From: Allobosea sp. TND4EK4
Lineage (GTDB): Bacteria > Pseudomonadota > Alphaproteobacteria > Rhizobiales > Beijerinckiaceae
Length of the DNA: 64,000 nucleotides
Direction of reading: 5' to 3'
NCBI RefSeq assembly: GCF_900156025.1
Contig: NZ_FTMO01000001.1
Location: 124,001-188,000, forward strand
The notes below the pieces were generated by a model. That model made no database searches. It was not told the DNA's origin and saw nothing but the letters and a program-made list of their open reading frames with translations. A program made the position numbers and the translations under genes. Below, piece after piece: positions 1 through 10,849 of the stretch; position 1 is the stretch's first letter, and each line of letters starts with the position of its first letter.

Positions 1-261
1 TTCGGTGCGGCTGATCACGCCACGCGGCGTCTCGCGCTGCGTGGTGATCGTGCGGCAACGTTTGTCGCGCGAGTTCGCGCGGCGCCATTCGCGCTCGCGC
101 TGGCGCTCATAACGGTCACGGCGCATCTCACGGTCCATCACACGCTCCTGCGGGCTGCGCGTATCGACAGAGACCCCACCGGGGCCGACGTTGATCGACT
201 GGGCATAGGCACTGCCACTGATAAGAACAGCAGCGATCATCGCAGGTATGAATCGTTTCAT
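1..261 (-). CDS. Small secreted Arg-rich protein, 3' end cut by window edge
   Basis: The gene starts at an ATG (259-261) preceded by a GGAGG ribosome site and runs off the left edge, so only the first 87 residues are visible. The N-terminus (MKRFIPAMIAAVLISGSAYA) is a clear Sec signal peptide ending in AYA. The mature part has a short Gly/Val stretch and then a strongly basic segment rich in Arg and Glu (RDRYERQRERE). I do not recognise a family with certainty; short secreted proteins of this composition are common in Hyphomicrobiales and mostly have no assigned function. No neighbour suggests a role. Confidence 0.7.
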   Translation of the reverse strand, partial: MKRFIPAMIAAVLISGSAYAQSINVGPGGVSVDTRSPQERVMDREMRRDRYERQREREWRRANSRDKRCRTITTQRETPRGVISRTE

Positions 262-369
262 GGCTCGTCCTCCGTTCGGGACGACAACCGATGCCGCAAG
301 GATTCGTTCCCGGATGCGTCGCGTTACTGATCGACTTTCTTGCAGTCGTCGCTGCTCACCGAAAGAAGA

Positions 370-395
370 AGGCGCGCCAGCAGGCTGACGCGCCT
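370..395 (-). terminator. Probable terminator of the aap operon
   Basis: A hairpin with a 7-bp outer stem (AGGCGCG / CGCGCCT) lies about 40 bases past the aapP stop codon. On the minus strand it is followed by a pyrimidine-rich run (TCTTCTTTC). This is a weak but well-placed intrinsic terminator. Confidence 0.5.
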
Positions 396-437
396 CATCA
401 TCGGCAGATAGGTTCGCCGCCTGGGCGGCGCGCGTCC

Positions 438-1235
<798 letters not shown>

Positions 1236-1249
1236 GGTGATGGTCCCTC

Positions 1250-2626
1250 TCAACGACGTTGGCCGGCAGCCATGCGCTTCTCGACCGAGATCGAGTAACG
1301 CGACATGCCCCAGCAGCACACGAAATAGAAGATCGCGGCGAAGGCATAGCCCGTCGTCCGCGTGGTCGGGGTGGCCCAGGTCGGGTCGACGAGCGTTGCC
1401 TGGACGGTATTGAGGAAGTCGAAGATGCCGACGATGGAGACCAGCGTCGTATCCTTGAACAGCCCGATGAAGGTGTTGACGATGCCGGGAATGACGATGC
1501 GGATCGCCTGCGGCAGGATGATGAGGCGCATCATCTGCCAGTAGCCGAGGCCGAGCGACATCGCGCCCTCGAACTGCCCCTTCGGGATCGCCTGCAGGCC
1601 GCCGCGGATGACCTCGGCCATATAGGCCGAGGCGAAGAGCGCGACGCCGATCAGCGGGCGCAGCAGGCGGTCCGGCGAATATTCCTGCGGCACGAAGAGC
1701 GGCAGCATGGTGTTGGCCATGAACAGCACCGTGATCAGGGGCACGCCGCGGACGAACTCGATGAAGATCACCGACATCAGCTGGATGATCGGCAGCTTCG
1801 AGCGCCGCCCCAGCGCCAGCACGACCCCGAGCGGCAGCGAGAAGACGATGCCGACGGCCGAGATCAGGAAGGTCACGGTCATGCCGCCCCACAGCCCGGT
1901 GTCGACCCGCGGCAGGCCGATACGCTCGCTGAAGACCTCGATGGCGCCAAAAACCAGCAGCGCGAGCAGGACCAGCATCTTGCCTTGGACAAAGCGCGCG
2001 AGCGGCGGGTTCTCGGCCTCGGCAAGGCGGATCGGGGTGCTCGCCCAGAGCGCCAGCGAGGGCACGAAGGAGACGACGGCGTAGACCACGGCCAGGGCCA
2101 GCGTGATCCACAGAAGGGTGTTGAGCACCCATTCCGCCCGCGCCCCTCCCAGCAGCAGGATGAACCCGCTGAGCGGCAGGATGACGAAGAAGAAAAAGGC
2201 GCCGACCTTCTTGAGCGGTGCCAGGCTCCAGAGCAGCCAGACGACGCCCAGCGCGAACATGGCGAAGACGGTGTTGACCCGCCAGCGCTCCGCGATCGGA
2301 TAGGAGCCGTAGATGAAATACTGGATGCGGTCGGCCACATAAGGCCAGCAGGCGCCGACCGGGCGGCCGACCTTGTCGGCGAGGCAGGCCTCGCGGCTGG
2401 TGCCGGTCCAGACCGCGTCGAGGATGTAGAACTTCACCAGATCCTGCACCGCGACGATGACGATGTACAGGCTGACGAGGGTCAGCAGGCTCGCCAGCGG
2501 GCCGGAGAACAGCTTGGTCCTGACCCAGGCCAACGGCCCCGCCACGGAGAGCGGCGCGGGCTGCTGTTCGAGCGTCTCGCGGCGGATGAAGGCGTCGGGT
2601 GCGTTTTCGAGAGTTGCGTCGGTCAT
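1250..2626 (-). CDS. aapM: General L-amino-acid ABC transporter permease AapM
   Basis: This 458-residue inner-membrane permease has several hydrophobic helices at both ends. The C-terminal half holds the permease fold, with an EAA-type loop for contact with the ATPase ([19 protein letters not shown]). The long middle segment before the permease domain is usual for AapM and BztC proteins. It starts with ATG at 2626, ten bases after the aapQ stop codon, so the two are probably co-translated. It would form the membrane channel with AapQ. Confidence 0.93.
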   Translation of the reverse strand: MTDATLENAPDAFIRRETLEQQPAPLSVAGPLAWVRTKLFSGPLASLLTLVSLYIVIVAVQDLVKFYILDAVWTGTSREACLADKVGRPVGACWPYVADRIQYFIYGSYPIAERWRVNTVFAMFALGVVWLLWSLAPLKKVGAFFFFVILPLSGFILLLGGARAEWVLNTLLWITLALAVVYAVVSFVPSLALWASTPIRLAEAENPPLARFVQGKMLVLLALLVFGAIEVFSERIGLPRVDTGLWGGMTVTFLISAVGIVFSLPLGVVLALGRRSKLPIIQLMSVIFIEFVRGVPLITVLFMANTMLPLFVPQEYSPDRLLRPLIGVALFASAYMAEVIRGGLQAIPKGQFEGAMSLGLGYWQMMRLIILPQAIRIVIPGIVNTFIGLFKDTTLVSIVGIFDFLNTVQATLVDPTWATPTTRTTGYAFAAIFYFVCCWGMSRYSISVEKRMAAGQRR

Positions 2627-2636
2627 CGCTTCGCCC

Positions 2637-3830
2637 TCACCGTTCCACCAGCGCCATGCGCTTGTTGTAGATGTTCATCGCGAAGGAGGTCACCAGCGAG
2701 ATCGTGAGGTAGACGCCCATGGTGATCGAGACCATCTCGACCGCCTGGCCGGTCTGGTTGAGCACCGTGCCCATGAACACCTGGGTGAGATCGGGATAGC
2801 CGATCGCCACCGCGAGCGAGGAGTTCTTGACGAGGTTGAGATATTGCGATGTCAGCGGCGGGATGATGACGCGCATCGCCTGCGGCACGACGACGAGCTT
2901 CAGCGTCGGGCCCGAGCGCAGGCCGAGCGCATGTGCCGCCTCGGTCTGGCCGCGCGAGACGGCGAGGATGCCGGCGCGGACAACCTCGGCGATGAAGCCG
3001 GCCGTATAGGTCGACAGGCCGACCAGCAGCGCCACGAATTCCGGGAAGACCTGCACGCCGCCGGTCAGGTTGAAGCGGCCTTGCTGCGGATACTCGAAGG
3101 CAAGCGGCCGGCCGGCGATGAAGAAGACGAGAAGCGGCAAGCCGACGACGAGGCCGAGCGCGATCCAGCCGTTGGGATATTGCCTGCCGGTGCTGGCCTG
3201 CTGGTGCCGGCTCCAGACGAAGAAGGCGATGGCGGCGGCGATGGCGATGAGCAGCGCCACGAGGACGAACTCGAAGGCGGCCCCGAACTGCGGGGTCGGC
3301 ATGATGATGCCGCGGTTGTTGAGATAGATACCGCCGGGCAGCGAGATCGAATTGCGCGCATCGGGCAGCGGCTTGAGCACCGCGTTGTACCAGAAGAAGA
3401 GCTGCAGCAGCAGCGGGATGTTGCGGATGATCTCGACATAGATCATCGCCAGCTTGGCGATGATCCAGTTGTTCGAGAGGCGCGCCACGCCAACCGCAAA
3501 GCCGATGACCGTCGCAAACACGATGCCGAGGGCCGCCACCAGCAGCGTGTTGAGCAGGCCGACGAAGAAGGCCTGGCCATAGGTCGAACCCGAGGCGGTG
3601 AAGGGGATGAGCTTCTGGTTGACGTCGAAGCCGGCCGCGTTGTGCCAGAAGCCGAAGCCAGAGGCGATCTTCTGCGCGCGCAGGTTCTCGATGACGTTTG
3701 AGGCGGCGGACCAGATCAGGAAGCCGACCACCGCGACGAGCAGGATCTGGTAGAAATAGCCGCGGATCTTGGGATCGTAGAATAACGACGCCTTGCCTGG
3801 CGATACGGTCTTTTCGGGGATGCTCGACAC
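2637..3830 (-). CDS. aapQ: General L-amino-acid ABC transporter permease AapQ
   Basis: This 397-residue polytopic membrane protein is the partner of AapM. It has an N-terminal helix near residues 27-48, a periplasmic stretch, and a C-terminal permease domain with an EAA-type loop (AEVVRAGILAVSRGQTEAA). It is separated from the binding-protein gene aapJ upstream by about 530 bases, unusually far for this operon, and from aapM downstream by only 10 bases. It may be read through from aapJ or have its own promoter. Confidence 0.93.
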   Translation of the reverse strand: MSSIPEKTVSPGKASLFYDPKIRGYFYQILLVAVVGFLIWSAASNVIENLRAQKIASGFGFWHNAAGFDVNQKLIPFTASGSTYGQAFFVGLLNTLLVAALGIVFATVIGFAVGVARLSNNWIIAKLAMIYVEIIRNIPLLLQLFFWYNAVLKPLPDARNSISLPGGIYLNNRGIIMPTPQFGAAFEFVLVALLIAIAAAIAFFVWSRHQQASTGRQYPNGWIALGLVVGLPLLVFFIAGRPLAFEYPQQGRFNLTGGVQVFPEFVALLVGLSTYTAGFIAEVVRAGILAVSRGQTEAAHALGLRSGPTLKLVVVPQAMRVIIPPLTSQYLNLVKNSSLAVAIGYPDLTQVFMGTVLNQTGQAVEMVSITMGVYLTISLVTSFAMNIYNKRMALVER

Positions 3831-4364
3831 TTGTCACGCCCTTTTTGCTTCGCTTGTCGCGGCCGGCGATCCTGCGGCGGTGCGGTTGCGCCGAGGTCGT
3901 GTCTTTGTCCGTGCCGCTTTATTCTTTGCTCTCGCCGGACGCTGCGGCCCGGCCGTCGTCACGCAGTCCGTGCGATGGCGGCGCCGAGCGACGTCGCGCT
4001 GCTGATCCTCTTCATGCCGTTCCCCTGTTCGGAGCAGGTTTGTCCCGCTTCCCGATTTGACCAAATCTTGAGCAGCAAACGCGAAGTCGGCAAGCCCTGG
4101 CGACGCGAAATCCCGCCCTGAACCCTCACGCAGCAAATCCCGGACCAACCGCCGACAGGCGAGATCGCCCTGCCCCGCCGGGCGTCGCGCGACGCCCGCT
4201 CCCGGCCATCGCCTGGAGAACGTGGTCGAAACCGGTCCGGCGGCAGCCAGTGCCCGATACAGAAACGCCGCGAAACGCTTCGACGAGCGGCTCGCGGCGG
4301 GCGCGGCTGCTGGCAGGCCGCGGGCGAAGGGAGGCACCGGCCAGGCCGGCGCCTCCGACGTTTA
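3831..4364. other. Long intergenic gap between aapJ and aapQ
   Basis: These 534 bases separate two genes of one operon. Short open frames on both strands have no recognisable domain and look like GC-rich noise. The side next to aapJ holds a strong hairpin (annotated separately). A few AT-rich patches lie near 4050-4080 (for example CAAATCTTGAGCAGCAAACG), where a promoter for aapQMP could sit. I see no gene or mobile element. Confidence 0.5.
4330..4356 (-). promoter_or_regulatory. Intercistronic stem-loop just after aapJ
   Basis: The sequence folds as GGAGGC, one unpaired base, CCGGCC, a one-base centre, GGCCGG, one unpaired base, GCCTCC. It begins 8 bases past the aapJ stop codon. There is no T-run after it on the minus strand, so it is not a standard terminator. 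Hairpins in this position in binding-protein operons usually protect the upstream message and partly block read-through, giving more binding protein than permease. That role is inferred. Confidence 0.55.
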
Positions 4365-5387
4365 TCAGCGCACCGGCGGGGCGTATTGCAGGCCGCCCTT
4401 GGTCCAGAGCGCATTCTGGCCGCGAGCGATCTTGAGCAGCGAACCGGCGCCGACGTTCTTCTCGAAGGACTCGCCGTAATTGCCGACGAGCTTGACGATA
4501 CGGACAGCCCAATCAGCCGTCAGGCCGATCTGCTCGCCGAACTTGCCCTCGGTGCCGAGCAGGCGCTTGATCTCCGGATTGTCGGACTTCGCCTGCTGGT
4601 CGACATTCGCCTTGGTGACGCCGAGTTCCTCGGCATTGACCATGGCATAGCCGACCCACTTCACCAGGGCGAACCACTGCGGATCGTTGTTGCGCACGGA
4701 GGGGCCGAGCGGCTCCTTCGAGATGATCTCCGGCAGGACGACGTGTTCGTCCGGCGCCGTCAGCTTCAGGCGCTCGGCATAGAGGCCCGAGGCGTCCGTG
4801 GTGAAGGCGTCGCAGCGGCCGGCATCATAGGCCTTGATGGTCTCGTCGGCGGTCGCGAAGGCCACGACCTCGTACTTCATGTTGTTGGCGCGGAAGTAGT
4901 CGGCGAGGTTGAGCTCGGTGGTGGTGCCCTGCTGGGTGCAGACCGAGGCGCCGTTGAGCTGCAGCGCCGAGTTCACGCCGAGCTTCTTGCGGACCATGAA
5001 GCCCTGGCCGTCATAGTAGTTCACGCCGGTGAAGACGATGCCGAGCGAGGCGTCGCGCGTCATGGTCCAGGTCGAGTTGCGGACGAGCAGGTCGACCTCG
5101 CCCGACTGGAGCGCCGTGAAGCGGTCCTTGGCCGAGAGCGGGATGAACTTGACCTTGCTCGCGTCGTTGAAGATCGCGGCCGCGACGGCGCGGCAGTAAT
5201 CGACGTCGAGGCCGGTCCAGTTGCCCTGCGCGTCCGGAACGCCGAAGCCGGCGAGGCCCGGGTTGGAGCCGCAGTTCAGGATGCCGCGCTGCTTGACCTG
5301 CGCGAGCGTCGCCTGCGCGGAAGCGCCGGTCGCCGAGATCGCCAGGCTCGCGCCGGCAAAGAGGGCAGCCGCCAGAAGTTTCTTCAT
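4365..5387 (-). CDS. aapJ: General L-amino-acid ABC transporter, periplasmic binding protein AapJ
   Basis: This 340-residue periplasmic protein captures L-amino acids and delivers them to AapQM. The chosen ATG at 5387 gives a clean Sec signal peptide (MKKLLAAALFAGASLAISAT, cleavage near ASA-Q). The mature protein is a type II solute-binding fold, with a glycine-rich start (ILNCGSNPGLAGFG) and the conserved block around residues 60-100 (DVDYCRAVAAAIF). A longer in-frame start 51 codons upstream would bury the signal peptide and is rejected. It is the first gene of the aap operon and diverges from metC. Confidence 0.95.
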   Translation of the reverse strand: MKKLLAAALFAGASLAISATGASAQATLAQVKQRGILNCGSNPGLAGFGVPDAQGNWTGLDVDYCRAVAAAIFNDASKVKFIPLSAKDRFTALQSGEVDLLVRNSTWTMTRDASLGIVFTGVNYYDGQGFMVRKKLGVNSALQLNGASVCTQQGTTTELNLADYFRANNMKYEVVAFATADETIKAYDAGRCDAFTTDASGLYAERLKLTAPDEHVVLPEIISKEPLGPSVRNNDPQWFALVKWVGYAMVNAEELGVTKANVDQQAKSDNPEIKRLLGTEGKFGEQIGLTADWAVRIVKLVGNYGESFEKNVGAGSLLKIARGQNALWTKGGLQYAPPVR

Positions 5388-5651
5388 CAACACTCTCCCA
5401 TCAAACGAAGCATTCCGGCTGTCCGGAACGCGAAGAATACCGAGTTCGCCGCCGGCGGCTCCCTGACCGCTCGGTTCTTGCAGCAATGAAGCGGCGTCCC
5501 CTTGCCTCAGTCGCTTGCCAGAGCGACCCATGAGCGTCAAGCAACGGTCCTCCGCTGCTCCCGCCCCTTGTTCGCCACAATCATCACATGCGAGTTTCGC
5601 AGGGTGGTCAAGTGTGCCACCTCCTCAGCCCGCCAAAGACGCGCCGGTCCC

Positions 5652-6842
5652 ATGAAAAAGCTGCCTCCTTCCGAATTCGCGCGCCTCGGCGAGCGCACGC
5701 GCCTCGTGCTTGCCGGACGCGACCCCGAGGACAGCTACGGCTTTGTCAATCCGCCCATCGTACGAGGCTCCACGGTCATCTATTCGAACACCGAGGACTT
5801 CCTGGCGCGGAAGGCGCGCTACACCTATGGCACGGCCGGCAACCCCACGCTGGATGCGCTGGAAGCGGCCGCCAACACGATCGAGGGCGGCGCCGGCGTC
5901 GTCGCCGTGCCCTCGGGGCTGATGGCCTGCACGCTCGCCTTCCTGACGCTGCTGTCGGCGGGGGATCACGTTCTGGTGACGGACAGCGTGTACCGGCCAA
6001 CGCGGAATTTCTGCGACACCTTCCTGAAGCGGATGGGTGTCGAGACGACCTATTACGACCCGATGGTGGGGGCCGACATCGCCACGCTGTTCAGGCCGAA
6101 CACCAAGGCGGTGTGGACGGAGGCGCCCGGCTCCCAGACCTTCGAGATGCAGGATATCCCCGCGATCGTCGGCGCGGCGCGGGAGCGCGGCATTCTGGTG
6201 GCGCTGGACAACACCTGGGCGACGCCGCTGTTCTTCGACGCTCACGGCTTCGGAGTCGATCTCTCGGTCCAGGCCGGTACCAAATACTACGCCGCACATT
6301 CCGACGTGCTGATCGGCACCGTCTCGGCGCGGACGCCGGAACTCTACAAGGCGCTGCGCGCGACCTGGACCCAGCTCGGGCTGATCGTCGCGCCTGAGGA
6401 CGCCTTTCTCACACTCCGCGGCATGCGCACGATGGCGATCCGCCTCAAGGAGCAGATGCCGGCCGGCATCGCGATGGCGAACTGGCTGAAGGCCCGCCCG
6501 GAAGTCGCGCGGGTGATGCATCCGGCACTGCCGGACGATCCGGGCCATGCGTTGTGGAAGCGTGACTTCACCGGCGCCTCCTCGCTCTTCGCGATCGAGC
6601 TTGCGCCGGTGTCGATGAAGGCCGTCGCAGCGATGCTGGACGGGCTTTCGCTGTTCGGGATGGGCGCGTCCTGGGGCGGCTATGAAAGCCTGGTGCTGCC
6701 CTTCGACTGCACAGACTACCGGACCGCGACGACGCCGGGCTTCAAGGGGCCGACGATCCGGATCCATATCGGGCTGGAGGATCTCGAGGATCTGAAGGCC
6801 GATCTCGACGCCGGGTTCGCGAGACTGCGCGCGGCCGGCTGA
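5652..6842 (+). CDS. metC: Cystathionine beta-lyase
   Basis: This 396-residue PLP enzyme of the Cys/Met metabolism family cleaves cystathionine to homocysteine, pyruvate and ammonia in methionine synthesis. Visible signatures are the phosphate-binding segment near residues 57-62 (YTYGTAG), the PLP-ring aspartate D186 (VALDNTWATP) and the Schiff-base lysine K211 in SVQAGTKYYAAHSD. The start at 5652 (MKKLPPSEFA) matches the family; an upstream in-frame start 50 codons earlier has no homology-like content. The substrate pattern (WGGYESLVLP near the C-terminus) fits beta-lyases, though gamma-synthases and gamma-lyases share the fold. Confidence 0.9.
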   Translation: MKKLPPSEFARLGERTRLVLAGRDPEDSYGFVNPPIVRGSTVIYSNTEDFLARKARYTYGTAGNPTLDALEAAANTIEGGAGVVAVPSGLMACTLAFLTLLSAGDHVLVTDSVYRPTRNFCDTFLKRMGVETTYYDPMVGADIATLFRPNTKAVWTEAPGSQTFEMQDIPAIVGAARERGILVALDNTWATPLFFDAHGFGVDLSVQAGTKYYAAHSDVLIGTVSARTPELYKALRATWTQLGLIVAPEDAFLTLRGMRTMAIRLKEQMPAGIAMANWLKARPEVARVMHPALPDDPGHALWKRDFTGASSLFAIELAPVSMKAVAAMLDGLSLFGMGASWGGYESLVLPFDCTDYRTATTPGFKGPTIRIHIGLEDLEDLKADLDAGFARLRAAG

Positions 6843-6860
6843 GCAGGGATGCCGGTTGCC

Positions 6861-6980
6861 ATTCCGGGGCTTCGCACAGCGAAGAACCCGGAACCCACGA
6901 TCTGGTACGGCTCGCAACCGACCCCTGATCGCTCACCCGGTCGTAGGTTCCGGGCTCGCGCCTTTGGCGCGCCCCGGAAT
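6861..6980. repeat. Intergenic palindromic repeat, divergent copy
   Basis: The element is bounded by exact inverted 10-mers, ATTCCGGGGC at the left and GCCCCGGAAT at the right. It contains internal inverted segments (GAACCCGGAACC against GGTTCCGGGCTC). It fills the gap between metC and ppx, where it could fold in either transcript and act as a terminator for both convergent genes. It resembles the other dispersed palindromes of this window in size and layout but differs in sequence. Confidence 0.7.
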
Positions 6981-7014
6981 GACAACGGCGAATCGCGGAG
7001 CCCCGGAACAGCGC

Positions 7015-8589
7015 CTACATCCGGCCGATCTCGAAATCGCGCCCGAGCTGCTTGGCGAGCTGCTTGAGGCGGCCCTCGACCCGGTCGCTGGAGAGCGCCG
7101 CCAGATCCTCCGGAAAGCGAAGCACGAGGCGGGCATCGACGCAGGCGGCCGAAATCCGCGGCAGGATGCCGGCCATGCCGGCCGAGAGCAGATAGGCGAC
7201 GCGGAAGATCGCCGCGATGACCTGCACGCGCTCCAGCAGCACCGGCGACAGCAGGGTCCGCAGTCCCTCCACGCTCGGGGCCCCGGCCTTCAGCCCGGCA
7301 TAGCGATGGAAGATGGTGAGCGCGAGGAAGGCGCGGCCGACATGGTCGATGCCTGTGAAATAGGCATGGGCGATGACGTTCATGCTCTGCTCGCCCCGAT
7401 AGTCGGGATGGGCGCGCCAGCCGATATCCGAGAGCAGGCAGACGGTCTCGATCATCCGGTCCAGGCCCGGCTCCTGCGGCAGATCGGCCGTGCGCAGGAT
7501 GCCCTGCGTCCAGGCGACGAGCTCCGCCGCATGGCGGGGGTCGCGGGCCCGCAGCAGGTTGTAGTCGCGCGCCGATTGCAGGAGCGGATCGACGCTCTGC
7601 TCGGCCGGCGAAAGCTGCTCGTGCAGCAGGCCCTCGCGCACGCCCTGCGCCGAGATGACGATGCCGCGCGGCCTGCCACGCTTGATCAGCTCGTCGAGCA
7701 CCAGAGCGCCATAGGCCAGAAGGGGCCGGCGCGCGGAAGAGACCGCATCGATCGCCTCCAGCATCGAGGCATCGGCCCGTTCGACCAACTTGACGAAATC
7801 GGCCGCATCCCTGGGCGGGATGGTATAGCCGTGCATGACATTGAGCGGATAGGCGGCGCGGCGCTGGTGCAGGGTCGCCAGAGCGCGCCAGGTGCCGCCG
7901 ACCGCGTAGAAGTCCCGCCCCTTCATCGCGGCGAGCTGCGGCAGCTTGTCGAGCTCGTCCCTGACGATCTTCTCGGCCGCCTTGATCGAGCCCTTCGACC
8001 TGTCGAGCAAAGCGAGGCCGCCGAGAGGAACGCTGGCGCCCTGCCCGACCGCGTTTCCAGCGACCGAGATCAATTCGAGGCTGCCGCCGCCGAGGTCGCC
8101 GACCACGCCGTCCGGCTCGTGGAACCCCGAGATGACGCCGAGGCCGGAGAGCACGGCCTCACGCCCACCGGAGATCAGCTCGATCGGCTGGCCGATGGCC
8201 TCCTCCGCACGGGCAATGAAGGCCGGGCCGTTCTCGGCATAGCGCGCGGCAGCCGTGGCGATCACCCGGATTTCCCCGACATGCATCGCCTGGCAGAGGA
8301 TGCGGAAGCGCACCAGCGCCTGGATTGCCTTCTCGATCGCATCGGCGGCGAGCCGGCCGGTCGTGGCGACCTGGCGGCCGAGCCCGGCCATCTCCTTCTC
8401 GTTGAAGACCTGCGCGGGGGCGCGGCCGCGCATCTCGTAGACCACGAGACGCACGGAGTTGGAGCCGATATCGACGATGGCGGTTGTGTCGGCCAGCGCG
8501 AGCCGGCCGGGCGCATGCCGCGCCTCAGGCCTTGCGGCCGCCGCGGCGGGAAAGGGCGCGGGGGCTGGAACTGGAGAGCGATTTTCCAC
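7015..8589 (-). CDS. ppx: Exopolyphosphatase, Ppx/GppA family
   Basis: The 524-residue product removes phosphate from the ends of polyphosphate chains, or hydrolyses pppGpp. The actin-like ATPase fold starts at about residue 37 with [16 protein letters not shown], and the second phosphate loop ([15 protein letters not shown]) follows near residue 165. A C-terminal HD-type helical domain begins around residue 330. The only in-frame start that keeps the DIGSNS motif is a GTG at 8589, which lies inside the end of ppk and gives a 65-base overlap. Pairing with ppk supports the polyphosphate role. Confidence 0.9.
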   Translation of the reverse strand: MENRSPVPAPAPFPAAAAARPEARHAPGRLALADTTAIVDIGSNSVRLVVYEMRGRAPAQVFNEKEMAGLGRQVATTGRLAADAIEKAIQALVRFRILCQAMHVGEIRVIATAAARYAENGPAFIARAEEAIGQPIELISGGREAVLSGLGVISGFHEPDGVVGDLGGGSLELISVAGNAVGQGASVPLGGLALLDRSKGSIKAAEKIVRDELDKLPQLAAMKGRDFYAVGGTWRALATLHQRRAAYPLNVMHGYTIPPRDAADFVKLVERADASMLEAIDAVSSARRPLLAYGALVLDELIKRGRPRGIVISAQGVREGLLHEQLSPAEQSVDPLLQSARDYNLLRARDPRHAAELVAWTQGILRTADLPQEPGLDRMIETVCLLSDIGWRAHPDYRGEQSMNVIAHAYFTGIDHVGRAFLALTIFHRYAGLKAGAPSVEGLRTLLSPVLLERVQVIAAIFRVAYLLSAGMAGILPRISAACVDARLVLRFPEDLAALSSDRVEGRLKQLAKQLGRDFEIGRM

Positions 8590-10765
8590 GTCCGGACAGA
8601 CTCGGGTTGGTCATGAAGTATTTATGGGCGTTGAACGGTTCGTCGTTCGGCCCGGGGGCGATGCGGCGCGAGCCGCCATCGGGCAATATCGTCCAGCTCT
8701 GCTCGTTGTCGAGCAGATTGGCGAGCATGATCTGATCCAGAAGCTGCTGATGCACAGTCGGATTCAGGATCGGCGTCAGCGCCTCGACGCGGCGGTCGAG
8801 ATTGCGCGGCATCAGATCGGCGGAGGAAATGTAGAGTTTCGCCTTCGGTGAGGGCAGGCCGTGGCCGCCGCCGAAGGCGTAGATCCGCGTATGCTCCAGG
8901 AAGCGGCCGATGATCGACTTGACGCGGATGTTCTCGGAGAGGCCCGGCACGCCCGGACGCAGGCAGCAGATGCCGCGCACCACGAAGTCGATCTCCACGC
9001 CGGCCTGGCTGGCGTCGTAGAGCGCGTCGATGATTTCGGGATCGACCAGCGAATTGCACTTGCCCCAGATCGCGCCCTTGCGCCCCGCCTGGGCGTGGGC
9101 GACCTCCTCGGCGATGTCGGAGAGCAGGCGCTGCTTCAGCCCCGTTGGCGAGACCGACATGTTCTCCAGCCCGGCGGGTTCGGCATAGCCGGTGATGAAG
9201 TTGAAGATGCGCGCGACGTCCTGCGAGATCGCCGGGTCGGCGGTGAAGAAGGAGACGTCGGTATAGATCCGCGCCGTGATCGGATGGTAGTTGCCGGTCG
9301 CGACATGGCAGTAGCTCACGAGCTGGCCGGCCTCGCGGCGGACGACCAGCGAGAGCTTCGCATGCGTCTTCAGTTCGATGAAGCCGTAGACGACCTGGAC
9401 GCCGGCGCGCTCCATCTCCTTGGCCCAGCGGATATTGGCGGCTTCGTCGAAGCGGGCCTTGAGCTCGACCAGCGCGGTCACCGACTTGCCGGCCTCGGCC
9501 GCCTCCGTCAGCGCCTTGACGATCGGCGAGTTCGAGGAGGTGCGGTAGAGCGTCTGCTTGATCGCGACGACGTTGGGGTCGCGCGCCGCCTGCTGCAGGA
9601 ACTGCACGACGACGTCGAAGCTCTCATAGGGGTGGTGGACGAGCAGGTCCTTCTGGCGGATCGCGGCAAAGCAGTCGCCGCCATGCTCGCGGATGCGCTC
9701 CGGGAAGCGGGCGTTGTAGGGCTTGAACTTGAGGTCCGGGCGGTCGACGCTGACGAGCTGCGAGAGTTCGTTCAGGCCGATCATACCGTTGACCTCGACA
9801 ACCTCGTCGCTATCGATCTTGAGCTCGCGCACGATCATCCGGCGCAGATGCTCGGGCATGCCGATCGACACTTCGAGGCGGATGACGACGCCGAGACGGC
9901 GCTGCTTCAGCATGGTCTCGAAGACGCGGACGAGGTCCTCGGCCTCCTCCTCGATATCGAGGTCGGAGTCGCGGATGATGCGGAAGGAGCCGGCGCCCTT
10001 CACCTCGTAACCCGGGAAGAGCTTGACGATGAACAGCGAGACCGCGTCGTCGAGCGTGATGAAGCGGTGAAGCCCCTCGCGCGCAAGATCGGGCAGCTCG
10101 ATGAAGCGGTCGATCTTCGTGGGCACCCGGATCAGGGCATCGAGCTGGCGCCCGTCGCTCTTGCGCTCCAGCGCCAGCGCGATGGTGAAGCCGAGATTGG
10201 GGATGAAGGGGAACGGATGCGCCGGGTCGATCGCCAGAGGCGTCAGCACCGGGAAGATGTAGTTGAGGAAATAGTCCTCCAGCCACATCCGATCCTGCGC
10301 GCCGATGTCGCCGGGGCCGAGCAGGTGGATACGGTTCTCGTGCAGGTCGCGCTTGAGCTCGACCCAGCGGGCCTGCTGGTCGTCGGTCAAAGCCGCGACG
10401 GCCTTGCCGATCTCGACAAGTTGCTCGGCAGGCGTCAGCCCGTCCTGGCTGCGCGTCACGACGCCGGCCTTGAGCTGCTCGCGCAGGCCCGAGACGCGGA
10501 CCATGAAGAACTCGTCGAGGTTGTTCGCGGAAATCGACAGGAAGCGCAGCTGCTCCAGCAGGGGATGGCTGCGGTTAGACGCCTCCTCCATGACCCGGCG
10601 GTTGAACTGGAGCCAGGACAGCTCGCGGTTCATGAACCGGGCCGGCCGCTCGCGCAGCGGCAGCGTGTCGGCATCGGCGAGGGCCTTGTCGGGCGCGTCC
10701 GTCACGATCTCGCTCTTCATGCGTCTCACCCGTGTCCTGGTCGTCTTGCCGGTCTTGGTGGTCAT
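8525..10765 (-). CDS. ppk: Polyphosphate kinase 1
   Basis: This 746-residue enzyme makes polyphosphate from ATP reversibly. The N-domain opens with [16 protein letters not shown], a hallmark of Ppk1, and [14 protein letters not shown] follows. The autophosphorylated histidine lies in [13 protein letters not shown], about residue 468, and a second conserved histidine in [11 protein letters not shown]. The length is slightly above that of E. coli Ppk because of a 45-residue N-terminal extension; MKSEIV at residue 16 is an alternative start. It lies between hdaA and ppx on the minus strand. Confidence 0.95.
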   Translation of the reverse strand: MTTKTGKTTRTRVRRMKSEIVTDAPDKALADADTLPLRERPARFMNRELSWLQFNRRVMEEASNRSHPLLEQLRFLSISANNLDEFFMVRVSGLREQLKAGVVTRSQDGLTPAEQLVEIGKAVAALTDDQQARWVELKRDLHENRIHLLGPGDIGAQDRMWLEDYFLNYIFPVLTPLAIDPAHPFPFIPNLGFTIALALERKSDGRQLDALIRVPTKIDRFIELPDLAREGLHRFITLDDAVSLFIVKLFPGYEVKGAGSFRIIRDSDLDIEEEAEDLVRVFETMLKQRRLGVVIRLEVSIGMPEHLRRMIVRELKIDSDEVVEVNGMIGLNELSQLVSVDRPDLKFKPYNARFPERIREHGGDCFAAIRQKDLLVHHPYESFDVVVQFLQQAARDPNVVAIKQTLYRTSSNSPIVKALTEAAEAGKSVTALVELKARFDEAANIRWAKEMERAGVQVVYGFIELKTHAKLSLVVRREAGQLVSYCHVATGNYHPITARIYTDVSFFTADPAISQDVARIFNFITGYAEPAGLENMSVSPTGLKQRLLSDIAEEVAHAQAGRKGAIWGKCNSLVDPEIIDALYDASQAGVEIDFVVRGICCLRPGVPGLSENIRVKSIIGRFLEHTRIYAFGGGHGLPSPKAKLYISSADLMPRNLDRRVEALTPILNPTVHQQLLDQIMLANLLDNEQSWTILPDGGSRRIAPGPNDEPFNAHKYFMTNPSLSGRGKSLSSSSPRALSRRGGRKA

Positions 10766-10849
10766 GTCGCGTTGAAAGCCATTCTAGCGTGACGGTTCGA
10801 TGACAGGTGACATGATTTCATGGGGCGAGCGCGGGAGCCACGGTCCGGT

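Noticed and set aside
5388..5651. Possible SAM riboswitch upstream of metC
   Set aside because: I looked for the SAM-II pattern known before methionine genes in alphaproteobacteria and did not find its conserved segments. Only an ordinary divergent promoter region is visible.
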